The notes: a model not told the origin generated them from the sequence alone. Positions 8,773-16,785 are shown, numbered from the stretch's first letter. The stretch is 64,000 bases of DNA from Actinomadura luteofluorescens (GCF_013409365.1 NZ_JACCBA010000001.1:7750001-7814000), one strand, 5' to 3'. Translations and numbers: made by a program.

Positions 8773-10356
8773 TCAGCTGACCTGGACCCGGGAGAGGGCC
8801 TTGCGGGAGCGCTCGACCTCCTCCTCCGACATGCCGCCGACGTCCACCTTCAGTTCCAGCCGCTCGCCGGTCTCCTTCTCCACGGCCGTGACGTTCAGCA
8901 GGCCGGAGGAGTCGAGCGCGAACGTCACCCCGATCGGCCAGCCCGACTTCTTGCCCGGCGGGACGCGGATCTCGCCGGTCGCGATCTCGGTGTTGTCGAT
9001 CAGGTCGGCGGACTCCACCACGCCGGCCTGCTCCATCACCCGGATGTCGGCCGAGGCCTGGTCGTCGTAGACGGTGAAGAAGTCCTCGGTCCTGGCGGCG
9101 GGGAGCTCGTCGTTGGCGTGCACGAGGTGCGCGACGCTCTCGGCGCCGGTCTCCCGGTCGACGACCACGATCCCGAACGCGTGCGAGGCGACCGTCCTGA
9201 TCCGCCGCCCGGCGATCTGCTTCTGCTGCTCGGCCGACAGGCCGGCCCGGTTCGCCATCTCCTCGGCGCGCTCGGCGGCGCCTTCCCGGACGAGCCGCCG
9301 GTAGGTCTCCTCGAACGCGTACAGGGCGGCGCCCTTGGCGACCGCGAGGTCGGGGTCCTGGAGGCGGGGGGCGAGGCCGAGCTCGGTCTGCAGCCGCGCC
9401 GCGACGACCGGCATCTTCGTGGAGCCGCCGACGAGGACGAGGTCGTCGTAGTCCTCCACCCCCTTCTCGGCGGCGGTCGCCAGCGTCCGGCCGGTGATCT
9501 CCACGGTGCGGTCGAGGAGGTCCTTGGTCAGCTCCTCCAGCTTCTCCCGCGTCACCTCGACGGAGGCGACCCGCCCGCCGTGCATCACCCGGACGGTGTG
9601 GGACGTGCGGGTGGTGAGGGCCTTCTTGGCGTCCTCGGCGTCGCGGCGCAGCTGCTGCTCGGTCTGCCGGTCGTCCAGCGGGTCGCCGGCGCCCGGATGC
9701 TCGGCGCGGAACCGCTCGGCGAGGTGCTCCACGAGCCGCGCGTCCCAGTCGGCGCCGCCGAGCTCGTGGTCGCCGTCGGTGCACACCACCTCGATGTGGC
9801 CCTCGCGCAGCGCGATGATCGTGGTGTCGAACGTCCCGCCGCCGAGGTCGTACACCAGGATCGTGCGGTCGGTCTCGGGGTTGAGGACGCCGTAGGTGAT
9901 CGCGGCGGCGATCGGCTCGGACACGATGTCGATGACGTTCAGGCCCGCGATGCGGCCCGCCTTGCGGGTCGCGTCGCGCTCGGCCACGCCGAAGTAGGCC
10001 GGGACGGTGATGACGACGTCGCGGGCCTCCTCGCCCGTCGTGGTGCGCGCGTCCGTCGCCAGCTTCAGCAGGATGAACGCCGACACCTCCTCGGGCGTGA
10101 AGTCGATCCCGTGGATGGGGCGCGTGACGTCCCGGCCCATGTCCCGCTTGATCAGGCTGACGACGTTGTCGGGCTCCAGGACCGCGGTGTCCTTCGCGGT
10201 CTGGCCGACGACGACGTTCTCCCCGCTCTCGAAGAACACGACGGACGGGGTGGTGTCGGTGCCCTCCAGGTTCCGCTGGACGGCGGGCCGGCCCACATCG
10301 TCGATGGAGGCAATGCAGGAGTACGTCGTTCCCAGGTCGATCCCGTAGACGGCCAT
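8773..10356 (-). CDS. Lidless Hsp70 (DnaK-like) chaperone
   Basis: 527 residues, about 100 shorter than housekeeping DnaK. The ATPase domain is intact: GIDLGTTYSC at the N-terminus, DLGGGTFD near residue 175 and VGGSTKMP near 307. Where DnaK has the short DVLLLDVTPLSLG linker, this protein has a charged helical insert of about 40 residues and a divergent first strand (TVASHAFGIVV). A substrate-binding beta domain follows, but the chain ends just after it (EEVERSRKALSRVQVS), so the alpha-helical lid is missing. The ATG at 10356 follows the grpE stop by 5 bp. No dnaJ is present in the operon. It is most likely a dedicated chaperone of this GTPase system, not the general DnaK. Confidence 0.9.
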   Translation of the reverse strand: MAVYGIDLGTTYSCIASIDDVGRPAVQRNLEGTDTTPSVVFFESGENVVVGQTAKDTAVLEPDNVVSLIKRDMGRDVTRPIHGIDFTPEEVSAFILLKLATDARTTTGEEARDVVITVPAYFGVAERDATRKAGRIAGLNVIDIVSEPIAAAITYGVLNPETDRTILVYDLGGGTFDTTIIALREGHIEVVCTDGDHELGGADWDARLVEHLAERFRAEHPGAGDPLDDRQTEQQLRRDAEDAKKALTTRTSHTVRVMHGGRVASVEVTREKLEELTKDLLDRTVEITGRTLATAAEKGVEDYDDLVLVGGSTKMPVVAARLQTELGLAPRLQDPDLAVAKGAALYAFEETYRRLVREGAAERAEEMANRAGLSAEQQKQIAGRRIRTVASHAFGIVVVDRETGAESVAHLVHANDELPAARTEDFFTVYDDQASADIRVMEQAGVVESADLIDNTEIATGEIRVPPGKKSGWPIGVTFALDSSGLLNVTAVEKETGERLELKVDVGGMSEEEVERSRKALSRVQVS

Positions 10357-10361
10357 GTCCC

Positions 10362-11045
10362 TCACCCGCTGTTCGTCGTCTGTCCGTTGTGCGTCGCCTC
10401 GGCGGCGGGCACCGGCTCGGCGAGCCTGCCCACGCTGACCGCCGCCTTGCGCAGCACCTTCCCGCTCTGCTCGAACCCGTCGGACTGCACGTCCGTGACG
10501 GTGCCGTCCGCCACGGGGTCGTCGACCGGCGTGACCGCGACCGGACGGTGCCGGGACCCGTCGTAGGGGGCGCCCGGCTCGACGGTGAACCGCTCGACGC
10601 CGAGCCGCGCGAGCGCGTCGGCGACGTCGTCGGCCAGCGCGGCCAGCAGCGCCGCCGTCCGCCGCGGGTCGGGCGCGTCGGCGAGGTCGGGCGCGCGGAG
10701 CCGGTCGGACTCGCGGCGCGCCTGGTCGTGCAGCCGGTACAGCGCCGTGCGGACGGGCTCCAGCATCGCCTGCAGCTCTCCGCGCCGCAGCCGCTGGTTC
10801 TCCTCGTGCAGCCGGTCGATGACGGCCTCGCGGTGCTCCGCGCGCTCTCGCTCGCGGTCGAGGCGGGCGGTGAGCCCGGCGAGGGCGTCCCTCACCTCGG
10901 CGTGCAGCACCGCGCCGGTGCCGACGTCGCCGGCGTCGACCGTGCCGGCCTCGTCCGCGGCGGCGCCGCCGGCGTCTCCGGCGCGCGGCGGCTCGGGCCC
11001 GGCACCGGAGGCCTCGCTGACTGGGGGTTCCCCGTCCCTCGACAC
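10362..11045 (-). CDS. GrpE-like nucleotide exchange factor, first gene of the operon
   Basis: 227 residues from a GTG at 11045 with AAGGTGA upstream. It has an acidic/alanine-rich leader, a long Arg/Glu coiled-coil stretch (about residues 50-110) like the GrpE dimerisation helices, and a C-terminal beta-rich part with VTDVQSDGFEQSGKVLRKAAVSVG, which resembles the GrpE head in outline only. The immediate neighbour is the Hsp70 gene, 5 bp away, which supports a GrpE role strongly. It heads the six-gene minus-strand unit, whose promoter should lie in 11046-11239, shared with the divergent ACT-domain gene. Confidence 0.75.
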   Translation of the reverse strand: MSRDGEPPVSEASGAGPEPPRAGDAGGAAADEAGTVDAGDVGTGAVLHAEVRDALAGLTARLDRERERAEHREAVIDRLHEENQRLRRGELQAMLEPVRTALYRLHDQARRESDRLRAPDLADAPDPRRTAALLAALADDVADALARLGVERFTVEPGAPYDGSRHRPVAVTPVDDPVADGTVTDVQSDGFEQSGKVLRKAAVSVGRLAEPVPAAEATHNGQTTNSG

Positions 11046-11239
11046 GTAGAGTCACCTTAATGCTGGGCGGCAGGAGACGTCAGGCCAACCGATGACCTCC
11101 ACCGGACTCTAGTTTGACCCGTGCCCACCGTTCCAGCACCGACTTTCCGTGCCGTTTTCTTGGGATGACACGTGTGGGTAACACAGGGGAAACGGGTGTC
11201 GCCGAAGCTGGGGGCCTCGCACGGAGACGGGAGGTGGCG
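11046..11239. promoter_or_regulatory. Divergent promoter region (grpE operon / ACT gene)
   Basis: 194 bp without a supported gene between two divergently read units. It is less GC-rich than the flanks and contains TTGACC-like and TTTTCTTGGG stretches, but I cannot place -35/-10 boxes with confidence and see no long palindrome. An in-frame extension of the ACT gene runs back to 11114; the strong GGGAGG before 11240 argues against it. Confidence 0.4.
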
Positions 11240-11875
11240 ATGTTGCTGCGGATAAGGGTGCGCCTGCCGGACCGCCCTGGTTCGCTCGGCCAGGTCGCGC
11301 GCACCTTGGGCGCGGCGGGCGCGGACGTCGTCCAGATGGCGGTGCTGGAGCGCGACAACGGCCGGGCGATGGACGACTTCACCGTCGCGTGGCCCACCGG
11401 GGCCGACTTCGAGCGGCTGGCCGGGGGGCTCGGCACGGTGCCGGGGGTGGAGGTCGTCGGGGTCTGGCCGACCGCCGAGCCGCAGGGCGCCTTCCCGGAC
11501 GCGGCCGTGATCGGCCAGGTCGCCGCCGTCCCGGAGCGCGGTCTGGAGATCCTCGCCGACGCCGTCCCGGCCATCCTGAGCGCCGACTGGGCGGGCCTCG
11601 CCGAGGTGAAGGGGGAGGACGAGCCGGTCCTCGTGCACGCCAGTTCCGGCGGCGAGCCGGGCGCCGCCCTGCCGGAGCTGCGGCCGCTGCGGCCGCGCGC
11701 GTTCACGGCGCCGGACGGCACGCGGTTCGCGGTGTGCCCGCTCGCCGCGGGCGGGGTCGCGCTCGTGGTCGCCCGGACGGACGCGCCGCCGTTCCACCGG
11801 ACGGAGGTGTTCCGGCTGGAGCAGCTCGCCGGGGCCGCGAACGCCGTCCTGCACCGCGGCGCGGCCCCGCTCTGA
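11240..11875 (+). CDS. ACT-domain amino-acid-binding regulatory protein
   Basis: 211 residues. The N-terminal 75 residues form an ACT domain: LLRIRVRLPDRPGSLGQVARTL, then a predicted helix, VVQMAVLERDNG and DDFTVAWP, with the DRPGSL turn that usually binds a free amino acid. The rest is a less conserved alpha/beta region with no catalytic motif. Start chosen at the ATG at 11240 because GGGAGG sits 6 bases upstream, although the frame is open back to 11114. Monocistronic. The likely role is amino-acid sensing; ligand and target are unknown. Confidence 0.8.
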   Translation: MLLRIRVRLPDRPGSLGQVARTLGAAGADVVQMAVLERDNGRAMDDFTVAWPTGADFERLAGGLGTVPGVEVVGVWPTAEPQGAFPDAAVIGQVAAVPERGLEILADAVPAILSADWAGLAEVKGEDEPVLVHASSGGEPGAALPELRPLRPRAFTAPDGTRFAVCPLAAGGVALVVARTDAPPFHRTEVFRLEQLAGAANAVLHRGAAPL

Positions 11876-11894
11876 GCGCCTGCGCGGCTCGGCG

Positions 11895-12812
11895 TCAGTC
11901 CAGCAGGGCGAGGACCGCGTCCAGGTCCGTGAGGCGGGCGTCGGAGCCGAGCCCCTGGGCGACGGTGGCCGCCGCGGCGGTGCCCCAGCGCGCGGCCTCC
12001 AGGACGTCCCTGCCGCGGGTGAGGCCGGTGATGAACCCGGCGCAGTAGGCGTCGCCGCAGCCGGTCGTGTCGACGACCTCGACGGGCAGCGCGGGCAGCC
12101 GGTGCGCGCCCTCGGCGGTGGCGACGAGGCTGCCGTCCCCGCCGAGCGTGACGACGACCGTGCCGGGCCCCCGCGCGAGCAGCGCGGCGGCGGCCTTCTC
12201 CGGGTCGTCCTCGCCGGTCATGAGGGCGGCCTGCTCCTCGTTCGGCAGGAAGTGGTCGACGTGCGGGAGGAACGCGGCCGCGCCGTCCAGCAGGTCGGGC
12301 ATGGTGGACAGCAGGTCCATCGTCACGACGGTGCCGGCCTCGCGGGCGGCGTCGAGCATGGCGAAGAAGGCCGGGTCGTTGAGGCCGAACGTGACGTCGG
12401 GGCCGCCGAGGTGCACCGCGCTCGCCGCGCCCAGCAGGCCCGGCCCGACCGCGCCGGCGGCGAGGGTCAGGTTCGCGCCGGGGACGTGGAAGCTCGGCCG
12501 CCCGCCGTCCGGCCGGATCGGCAGGATCGACGCGCTGGTCTGGTCGGCCGTCCGCCGGACGAGCCCGCCCACGTCCACGCCCTCGCGCGTCATGATCGTG
12601 ACCAGCAGGTCGCCGAGGTCGTCGTCGCCGATCGCGCCGACCGAGACGACCTCGTTGCCGAGCCGGGCCAGGGCGACGGCGGTCCCGGCGGCGGCGCCCG
12701 CCGCGGTCACCCGGATCTGCTCGACGACGACGGTGTCCTGGCCCTCCGGGATGCCCTCCACCGGGCGGGCGAGCACGTCCAGGATGTGCGCGCCGAGAGT
12801 GACGACGGTCAT
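11895..12812 (-). CDS. PfkB/ribokinase-family sugar or nucleoside kinase
   Basis: 305 residues, full length for the family. It contains the N-terminal GGA-like glycine patch (AAGAAAGTAVALARLG), the middle GPDVTFGLNDP and VDHFLPNEEQAALMTG strand, and the C-terminal signature VDTTGCGDAYCAGF, in which the second Asp is the catalytic base and the glycines form the anion hole. It phosphorylates a carbohydrate or nucleoside with ATP; the substrate cannot be read from sequence. Divergent from the class II aldolase gene with 71 bp between the starts, so the kinase may supply a phosphorylated substrate to that aldolase. Confidence 0.9.
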   Translation of the reverse strand: MTVVTLGAHILDVLARPVEGIPEGQDTVVVEQIRVTAAGAAAGTAVALARLGNEVVSVGAIGDDDLGDLLVTIMTREGVDVGGLVRRTADQTSASILPIRPDGGRPSFHVPGANLTLAAGAVGPGLLGAASAVHLGGPDVTFGLNDPAFFAMLDAAREAGTVVTMDLLSTMPDLLDGAAAFLPHVDHFLPNEEQAALMTGEDDPEKAAAALLARGPGTVVVTLGGDGSLVATAEGAHRLPALPVEVVDTTGCGDAYCAGFITGLTRGRDVLEAARWGTAAAATVAQGLGSDARLTDLDAVLALLD

Positions 12813-12883
12813 GACCGGCCCCTTAGTGATCGTCGGGGCCGTAGCGTACGCGGTGCAGGCTCCGAAAGGTGAGAGGTATTCGC

Positions 12884-13528
12884 ATGTTGTTGAGGGACGA
12901 GCGGGACGCGTTGTGCGCGATCGGCCGGCGGCTCGCCGGGACCGGGCTGGTGACGGGCGCGTCCGGCAACGTCAGCGTCCGGTCGGGCGATCTGGTCGCG
13001 GTCACCCCGGGCGGGATGATGCTCGACCGGATGGAGCCCGCCGACTGCCCGGTCGTGAACATCGAGGGCCGGTGGGTGGACGGCGACAAGGCGCCGTCGT
13101 CCGAGACGCCGATGCACCTCGCCCTCTACGAGGCGACCCCGGCCGCCGCCATCGTGCACACGCACTCCACCTACGGCGCCGTCGTGGCGACGACCATGTC
13201 CGAGCTGCCGCCGATCCACTACAACACGCTCCTGCTCGGCGGCGTGGTGAAGGTCGCCGAGTACGCCACCTACGGGACGCCCGAACTGGCCGAGAACGTC
13301 CGGACGGCCATGGCGGGCGGCAAGCGCGCCGCGCTGATGGCCAACCACGGGGGCGTCACGATCGGCCGCGACCTGGAGGAGGCGTACGAGAACGCGCGCC
13401 TTCTGGAGTGGCTGTGCGGCGTGTACGTCCGCGCCAAGGCGATCGGGGAGCCACGGATCCTGACGGAGGAGGAGTTGGCGGAAGTGGTCGAGCGGGGGCT
13501 GGCGCCGCCCGACTTCCCCCGCGTGTAA
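12884..13528 (+). CDS. Class II aldolase/adducin-family protein (fuculose-phosphate aldolase-like)
   Basis: 214 residues. Motifs in order: TGASGNVSVR (phosphate binding), VTPGGMMLDRM, then HTHS (two zinc ligands) and a later MANHGG with the third histidine, plus a Glu in the SSETPMH stretch that serves as catalytic acid/base in the family. Members cleave sugar 1-phosphates or act as epimerases or dehydratases. The start was set at the ATG at 12884, which has GAGAGG seven bases upstream; a GTG at 12869 is also in frame. Divergent from the PfkB kinase. The next gene (enoyl-CoA hydratase) follows after 35 bp that hold a perfect palindrome, so the two may be separately controlled. Confidence 0.88.
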   Translation: MLLRDERDALCAIGRRLAGTGLVTGASGNVSVRSGDLVAVTPGGMMLDRMEPADCPVVNIEGRWVDGDKAPSSETPMHLALYEATPAAAIVHTHSTYGAVVATTMSELPPIHYNTLLLGGVVKVAEYATYGTPELAENVRTAMAGGKRAALMANHGGVTIGRDLEEAYENARLLEWLCGVYVRAKAIGEPRILTEEELAEVVERGLAPPDFPRV

Positions 13529-13545
13529 CCTAACGCTTGTTAGGT
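13528..13545. promoter_or_regulatory. Perfect palindromic operator candidate before the enoyl-CoA hydratase gene
   Basis: ACCTAAC-GCTT-GTTAGGT: two perfect 7-bp arms with a 4-bp centre, overlapping the last base of the aldolase stop codon and lying 18 bp before the TTG start of the hydratase. Shape and size fit a TetR-family operator of the kind found before acyl-CoA metabolic genes in actinobacteria. The regulator is not identifiable here. Confidence 0.55.
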
Positions 13546-13563
13546 CACTCTGGGAGGCCCGCC

Positions 13564-14367
13564 TTGCCCTTCGTCCTGGTCGACAGGCCGCGCCCGAACG
13601 TCACCCTGATCACCCTCAACCGGCCCGAGCGCATGAACGCGATGGCATTCGACGTGATGGTCCCGTTCCGGGAGGCCCTGGAAGAGGTCAGCCGCGACAA
13701 CGAGACCCGCGTCGTCGTGATCACCGGCGCCGGACGGGGGTTCTGCTCCGGCGCCGACCTGGAGAATCCGGGGAGCATCCCGGGCATCGACGGGCTGACG
13801 CTCCCGACGATCGCGCTCCGCTCGATGGAGCTGCTGGACGACGTGGTGCGGGCGATGCGGCGCGTCCACCAGCCGGTCATCGCGGCGGTCAACGGCCCGG
13901 CGATCGGCGGCGGCCTGTGCCTGTCGCTCGCAGCCGACATCCGGCTCGGCGCGGACACGGCCCTGTTCCGCGCGGCCGGGATCAACAACGGGCTGACCGC
14001 GAGCGAGCTCGGCCTCAGCTACCTGCTGCCGCGCGCGATCGGCGCGTCCCGGGCGTTCGAGCTGATGCTGTCCGGACGCGACGTCGAGGCCGCCGAGGCC
14101 GAGCGGATCGGCCTGCTGTCGCGCGTCGTCCCCGGCGACAAGCTCCTCGACGCCTGCTACGAGCTGGCCGAGCGGATCGCCGGGTTCAGCCGCCCCGGCA
14201 CCGAGCTGACGAAGCGGATGCTGTGGTCGAGCCTGGACGCCGCGAGCCTGGACGCCCACATGGGGCAGGAGGGCCTCGCCCAGCTGTACGTCCGCCTCAC
14301 CACCCACAACTTCGAAGAGGCGATCAAGGCGCGGAGGGAGCACCGCCCCCCGGACTTCCAGGACTGA
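13564..14367 (+). CDS. Enoyl-CoA hydratase/isomerase (crotonase) family protein
   Basis: 267 residues, normal crotonase length. The N-terminus VTLITLNRPERMNAM is the adenine/CoA-binding start; GRGFCSGADL forms the first oxyanion-hole strand and NGPAIGGGLCLSLAAD the second. The position equivalent to the first catalytic Glu lies in the divergent FRAAGINNGL region, so hydratase activity is uncertain and an isomerase or other crotonase reaction is possible. Start: the TTG at 13564 is preferred because GGGAGG lies six bases upstream; an in-frame TTG at 13537 sits inside the palindrome. The 3' end overlaps the convergent membrane-protein gene by 44 bp. Confidence 0.88.
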   Translation: MPFVLVDRPRPNVTLITLNRPERMNAMAFDVMVPFREALEEVSRDNETRVVVITGAGRGFCSGADLENPGSIPGIDGLTLPTIALRSMELLDDVVRAMRRVHQPVIAAVNGPAIGGGLCLSLAADIRLGADTALFRAAGINNGLTASELGLSYLLPRAIGASRAFELMLSGRDVEAAEAERIGLLSRVVPGDKLLDACYELAERIAGFSRPGTELTKRMLWSSLDAASLDAHMGQEGLAQLYVRLTTHNFEEAIKARREHRPPDFQD

Positions 14368-15397
14368 CGCACACCGGCCTGGTCCGCCGCTGGTACGACC
14401 ACGCCGCCGCGCCCAGCGCCAGGCCGTAGGCGGCGAACGCGCCGATCCCGCACGCCGCCACCGTCCAGCCGGACCATCCGCTGATGAGCCCGTCGTGCGG
14501 GAGGTCGCGCAGACCGAGGACGGGCGGCAGCAGGTAGGCGATGGAGCCGACGACGCCGTACGGGCCGAGCGTCAGGGCGCCGAGCCAGGCCGGGGTGAGC
14601 GGCAGCCAGCGCGGCACCCTGCGCCCGGCCAGCGGCGGCGCCCACCGCGGGAAGACCTGCCCCCATTCGTGGGTGAGCCCCATCAGCAGGAAGACGCCGG
14701 CGAGCGCCGCCAGGGTGGTGAAGTCCAGTCCGTACCTCTCCAGCGTGAGGACCAGCCCGGACGCGCCGTTGCGCTCGAACTCGGCGACGACCTGCTCGCC
14801 CTCGATCCCCGCGAAGGAGCCCCCGAACGCCCATGTCGTCTTCATGGCGACGTAGGGCGCGAACCCGAGGGCCCCGCCGTAGGCGGCCCACCGCACCGCG
14901 CGCGGCGCGGGGGACACGGGCGGCGAGGTCGTGGCGGTGCCCGTCCCGGCGTGAAAGCCGCCGCACCGTGCGCACCTTCCCGCCGTGCTGCGCTGGTAGG
15001 CCAGGGCCGTCCCCGCGAGCAGGGCCGCGCCCACCGCGCACAGGGCCTCGACGGCGAACCTGGGCCAGTCGTCGACCGTCCCGTCGAAGACGAGTTGCAG
15101 CGCGTTCATCACGAAGCCGAACGTTCCGGCCCCCGCCAGCACGCAGGCCGTCCACAGCCCGCTGAGCGGCCACCACCGCGGCATCTGCCGCCCGACGCCG
15201 CGCACGCTCGACACCGCCATGATCCCGCCGACGCCGAGGAGGGCGGCGATCACCCATCCCGCCGCCCGCGCGCCGGCCGGCGGCGCCCCGGTCTCCCCGC
15301 CGGCCGCCCAGTACAGGGCCGCCCCCACCGCGCCCAACGACCACACCCCGGCCGCGTACCCCGCCCAGCGCGGCCACAGCCTCCCGACCGATTCCAT
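14324..15397 (-). CDS. Multi-pass membrane protein, function unknown
   Basis: 357 residues with about eight hydrophobic segments spread along the chain (for example GVWSLGAVGAALYWAA, GWVIAALLGVGGIMAV, LAALAGVFLLMGL and ACGIGAFAAYGLALG). Between the fourth and fifth there is a CARCGGFH sequence that might bind metal. I do not recognise a family. The start is the ATG at 15397; the frame is open further upstream but lies in repeat-containing sequence. It ends inside the 3' end of the convergent enoyl-CoA hydratase gene. Confidence 0.6.
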   Translation of the reverse strand: MESVGRLWPRWAGYAAGVWSLGAVGAALYWAAGGETGAPPAGARAAGWVIAALLGVGGIMAVSSVRGVGRQMPRWWPLSGLWTACVLAGAGTFGFVMNALQLVFDGTVDDWPRFAVEALCAVGAALLAGTALAYQRSTAGRCARCGGFHAGTGTATTSPPVSPAPRAVRWAAYGGALGFAPYVAMKTTWAFGGSFAGIEGEQVVAEFERNGASGLVLTLERYGLDFTTLAALAGVFLLMGLTHEWGQVFPRWAPPLAGRRVPRWLPLTPAWLGALTLGPYGVVGSIAYLLPPVLGLRDLPHDGLISGWSGWTVAACGIGAFAAYGLALGAAAWSYQRRTRPVCVSPGSPGGGAPSAP

Positions 15398-15470
15398 GGG
15401 ACGAGCCTGTCCGCGCCCCCGCCGCAGCGCCTCCCACCGGGGGGCGAACGCCCTACCCCGTGCGGGGGAG

Positions 15471-15520
15471 GGGGCATGGCAAGTCAGGGGGCACGGCAAG
15501 TGAAGGGCATGGCAGGGTGA
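15471..15520. repeat. Three imperfect 16-17-bp tandem repeats upstream of the PPOX gene
   Basis: Consecutive units GGGGCATGGCAAGTCA, GGGGGCACGGCAAGTGA and AGGGCATGGCAGGGTGA run up to 4 bp before the GTG start of the PPOX gene. They lie in the short divergent interval shared with the membrane-protein gene. Function unknown; a regulator-binding array or replication slippage are both possible. Confidence 0.55.
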
Positions 15521-15524
15521 GGGG

Positions 15525-15944
15525 GTGCCGAAGCTTGCGCCGGACGAGGCGCGCCGTCTGCTGACCACCGTGCCGGTCGCGCGCCTGGCGACCGTGGGGG
15601 AGGACGCCCGCCCGCATCTCGTCCCGGTGACGTTCGCCGTCCACCGGGGCGCCGTCTACACGGCCGTCGACCACAAGCCCAAGAGCAGCCGCGATCTGCG
15701 GCGCCTCGCGAACATCCGGGCCAATCCGCGCGTCGCGCTCCTGGCGGACCACTACGAGGACGACTGGGAACGCCTCTGGTGGGTTCGCGTGGACGGCCAC
15801 GCGACCGTCGTCGCCGACCCCGCGCGCATGGCCGAACCTGTCCGGCTCCTGGCGGAGCGCTATCCCCAGTACCGCGAGCATCCGCCCGAGGGCCCGGTCA
15901 TAGCCGTCACCATCGAGGCCTGGACGGGCTGGTCGGCGTCCTAG
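15525..15944 (+). CDS. PPOX-class F420-dependent/flavin-type oxidoreductase (TIGR03668-like)
   Basis: 139 residues, a single split-barrel domain. The sequence ARLATVGEDARPHLVPVTF is the typical start of the family, followed by VYTAVDHKPKSS and the RVALLADHYEDDW strand, with a tryptophan-rich WWVRVDGHA segment, all characteristic of this actinobacterial group. Such proteins bind deazaflavin F420 (or FMN) and carry out hydride transfers on unknown substrates. The GTG at 15525 is preceded by the G-rich tandem repeats, which also supply the ribosome-binding sequence. Its stop overlaps the convergent hydrolase stop by 4 bp. Confidence 0.85.
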   Translation: MPKLAPDEARRLLTTVPVARLATVGEDARPHLVPVTFAVHRGAVYTAVDHKPKSSRDLRRLANIRANPRVALLADHYEDDWERLWWVRVDGHATVVADPARMAEPVRLLAERYPQYREHPPEGPVIAVTIEAWTGWSAS

Positions 15945-16738
15945 AGGGAGCGGTGGAAGGCGGTGACGGCGTTGGCGATCTGCTCGGGGAACTCCACGTG
16001 CGGGTGGTGGCCGGCGCCGTCCAGCAGGACGACCTCGCCGTTCAGCCTCTGGCCGACCCATTCGGCCTCGGCGGCCGGGTCGGGCCAGTCGATGTCGCCC
16101 GTGCCCATGATGACGAGCGTGGGCGCCTGGACGCGGTCGAGCCGCGCCTCGGCCTCGGCGTGGGACATGCTCAGGTAGTCGGCGATGACCTTGCCGCGGC
16201 CCGGCTCCTTGAAGTTCGCCTTCAGTTCGGCCTTGTGCTCGGCGAAGTCGGCCGGGGGCTTCGGCTCCCACTTGGGGTAGTAGGACATGTAGAGCGGCAG
16301 GGCGAGGCCGGGGACCCGCATAAGGGCGGTGGTCAGCTTCTGCGCGAACCCGCCCTTGCCGTCCCGGACGAACGGCGCCGCCAGCACGAGTCCCTTGACC
16401 AGTTCGGGCGCCTCGGCCGCGACCCACACCGCGGCGGCCGCGCCGTTGGAGCACCCGTAGATCAGTGCCGGGCCCGCGTCCAGGTGCTGGAGCAGGGCCA
16501 GCAGGTCGTGGGCCAGCGGGGTGCTGCCGTACTCGGGCCAGCGTGCGCTGGTCTCGCCCATCCCGCGCTGGTCGACGGTCACGACGCGGTACCCGGCGTC
16601 CAGGAGCAGCGGCTGGAGGAACCGGAACTGCGACCGCAGGTCGAGCATCGAGGGCAGGCACACGACGAGCGGGCCGTCGCCGGTGTCGTCGTAGGCCAGC
16701 CGTCCGCCGGGAAGATCGAGGAAACGGGTCTCGCTCAT
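15941..16738 (-). CDS. Alpha/beta-hydrolase
   Basis: 265 residues. Canonical elements: DDTGDGPLVVCLPSM (oxyanion strand), VDQRGMGETS, the nucleophile elbow YGCSNGAAAA with Ser, MGTGDIDWPDP with the acid, and GAGHHPHVE with the catalytic His. It should be a soluble esterase, peptidase or lactonase; the substrate is unknown. ATG at 16738 chosen because AAGGAG is six bases upstream; a GTG at 16741 is adjacent. The upstream 60 bp are AT-rich for this genome and contain two overlapping palindromes, so expression is probably repressor-controlled. Confidence 0.88.
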   Translation of the reverse strand: MSETRFLDLPGGRLAYDDTGDGPLVVCLPSMLDLRSQFRFLQPLLLDAGYRVVTVDQRGMGETSARWPEYGSTPLAHDLLALLQHLDAGPALIYGCSNGAAAAVWVAAEAPELVKGLVLAAPFVRDGKGGFAQKLTTALMRVPGLALPLYMSYYPKWEPKPPADFAEHKAELKANFKEPGRGKVIADYLSMSHAEAEARLDRVQAPTLVIMGTGDIDWPDPAAEAEWVGQRLNGEVVLLDGAGHHPHVEFPEQIANAVTAFHRSL

Positions 16739-16759
16739 CACGCACTCCTTGAAAAAGTG

Positions 16760-16785
16760 TAGCTTTATAGCTAAGGATATTAGCT
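16760..16785. promoter_or_regulatory. Two overlapping palindromes: operator/promoter of the hydrolase gene
   Basis: TAGCT-TTAT-AGCTA (16760-16773) overlaps AGCTAA-GGATA-TTAGCT (16769-16785). Both have perfect arms. The block lies 22-47 bp upstream of the hydrolase start in an AT-rich island, where a promoter -10 element is expected. Likely operator for a dimeric repressor binding side by side; the cognate regulator is not in the immediate neighbourhood. Confidence 0.55.

Noticed and set aside
13537..13563. Longer N-terminus for the enoyl-CoA hydratase from the TTG at 13537
   Set aside because: The TTG lies inside the palindrome and lacks a ribosome-binding site; the TTG at 13564 has GGGAGG six bases upstream and gives a family-typical start.
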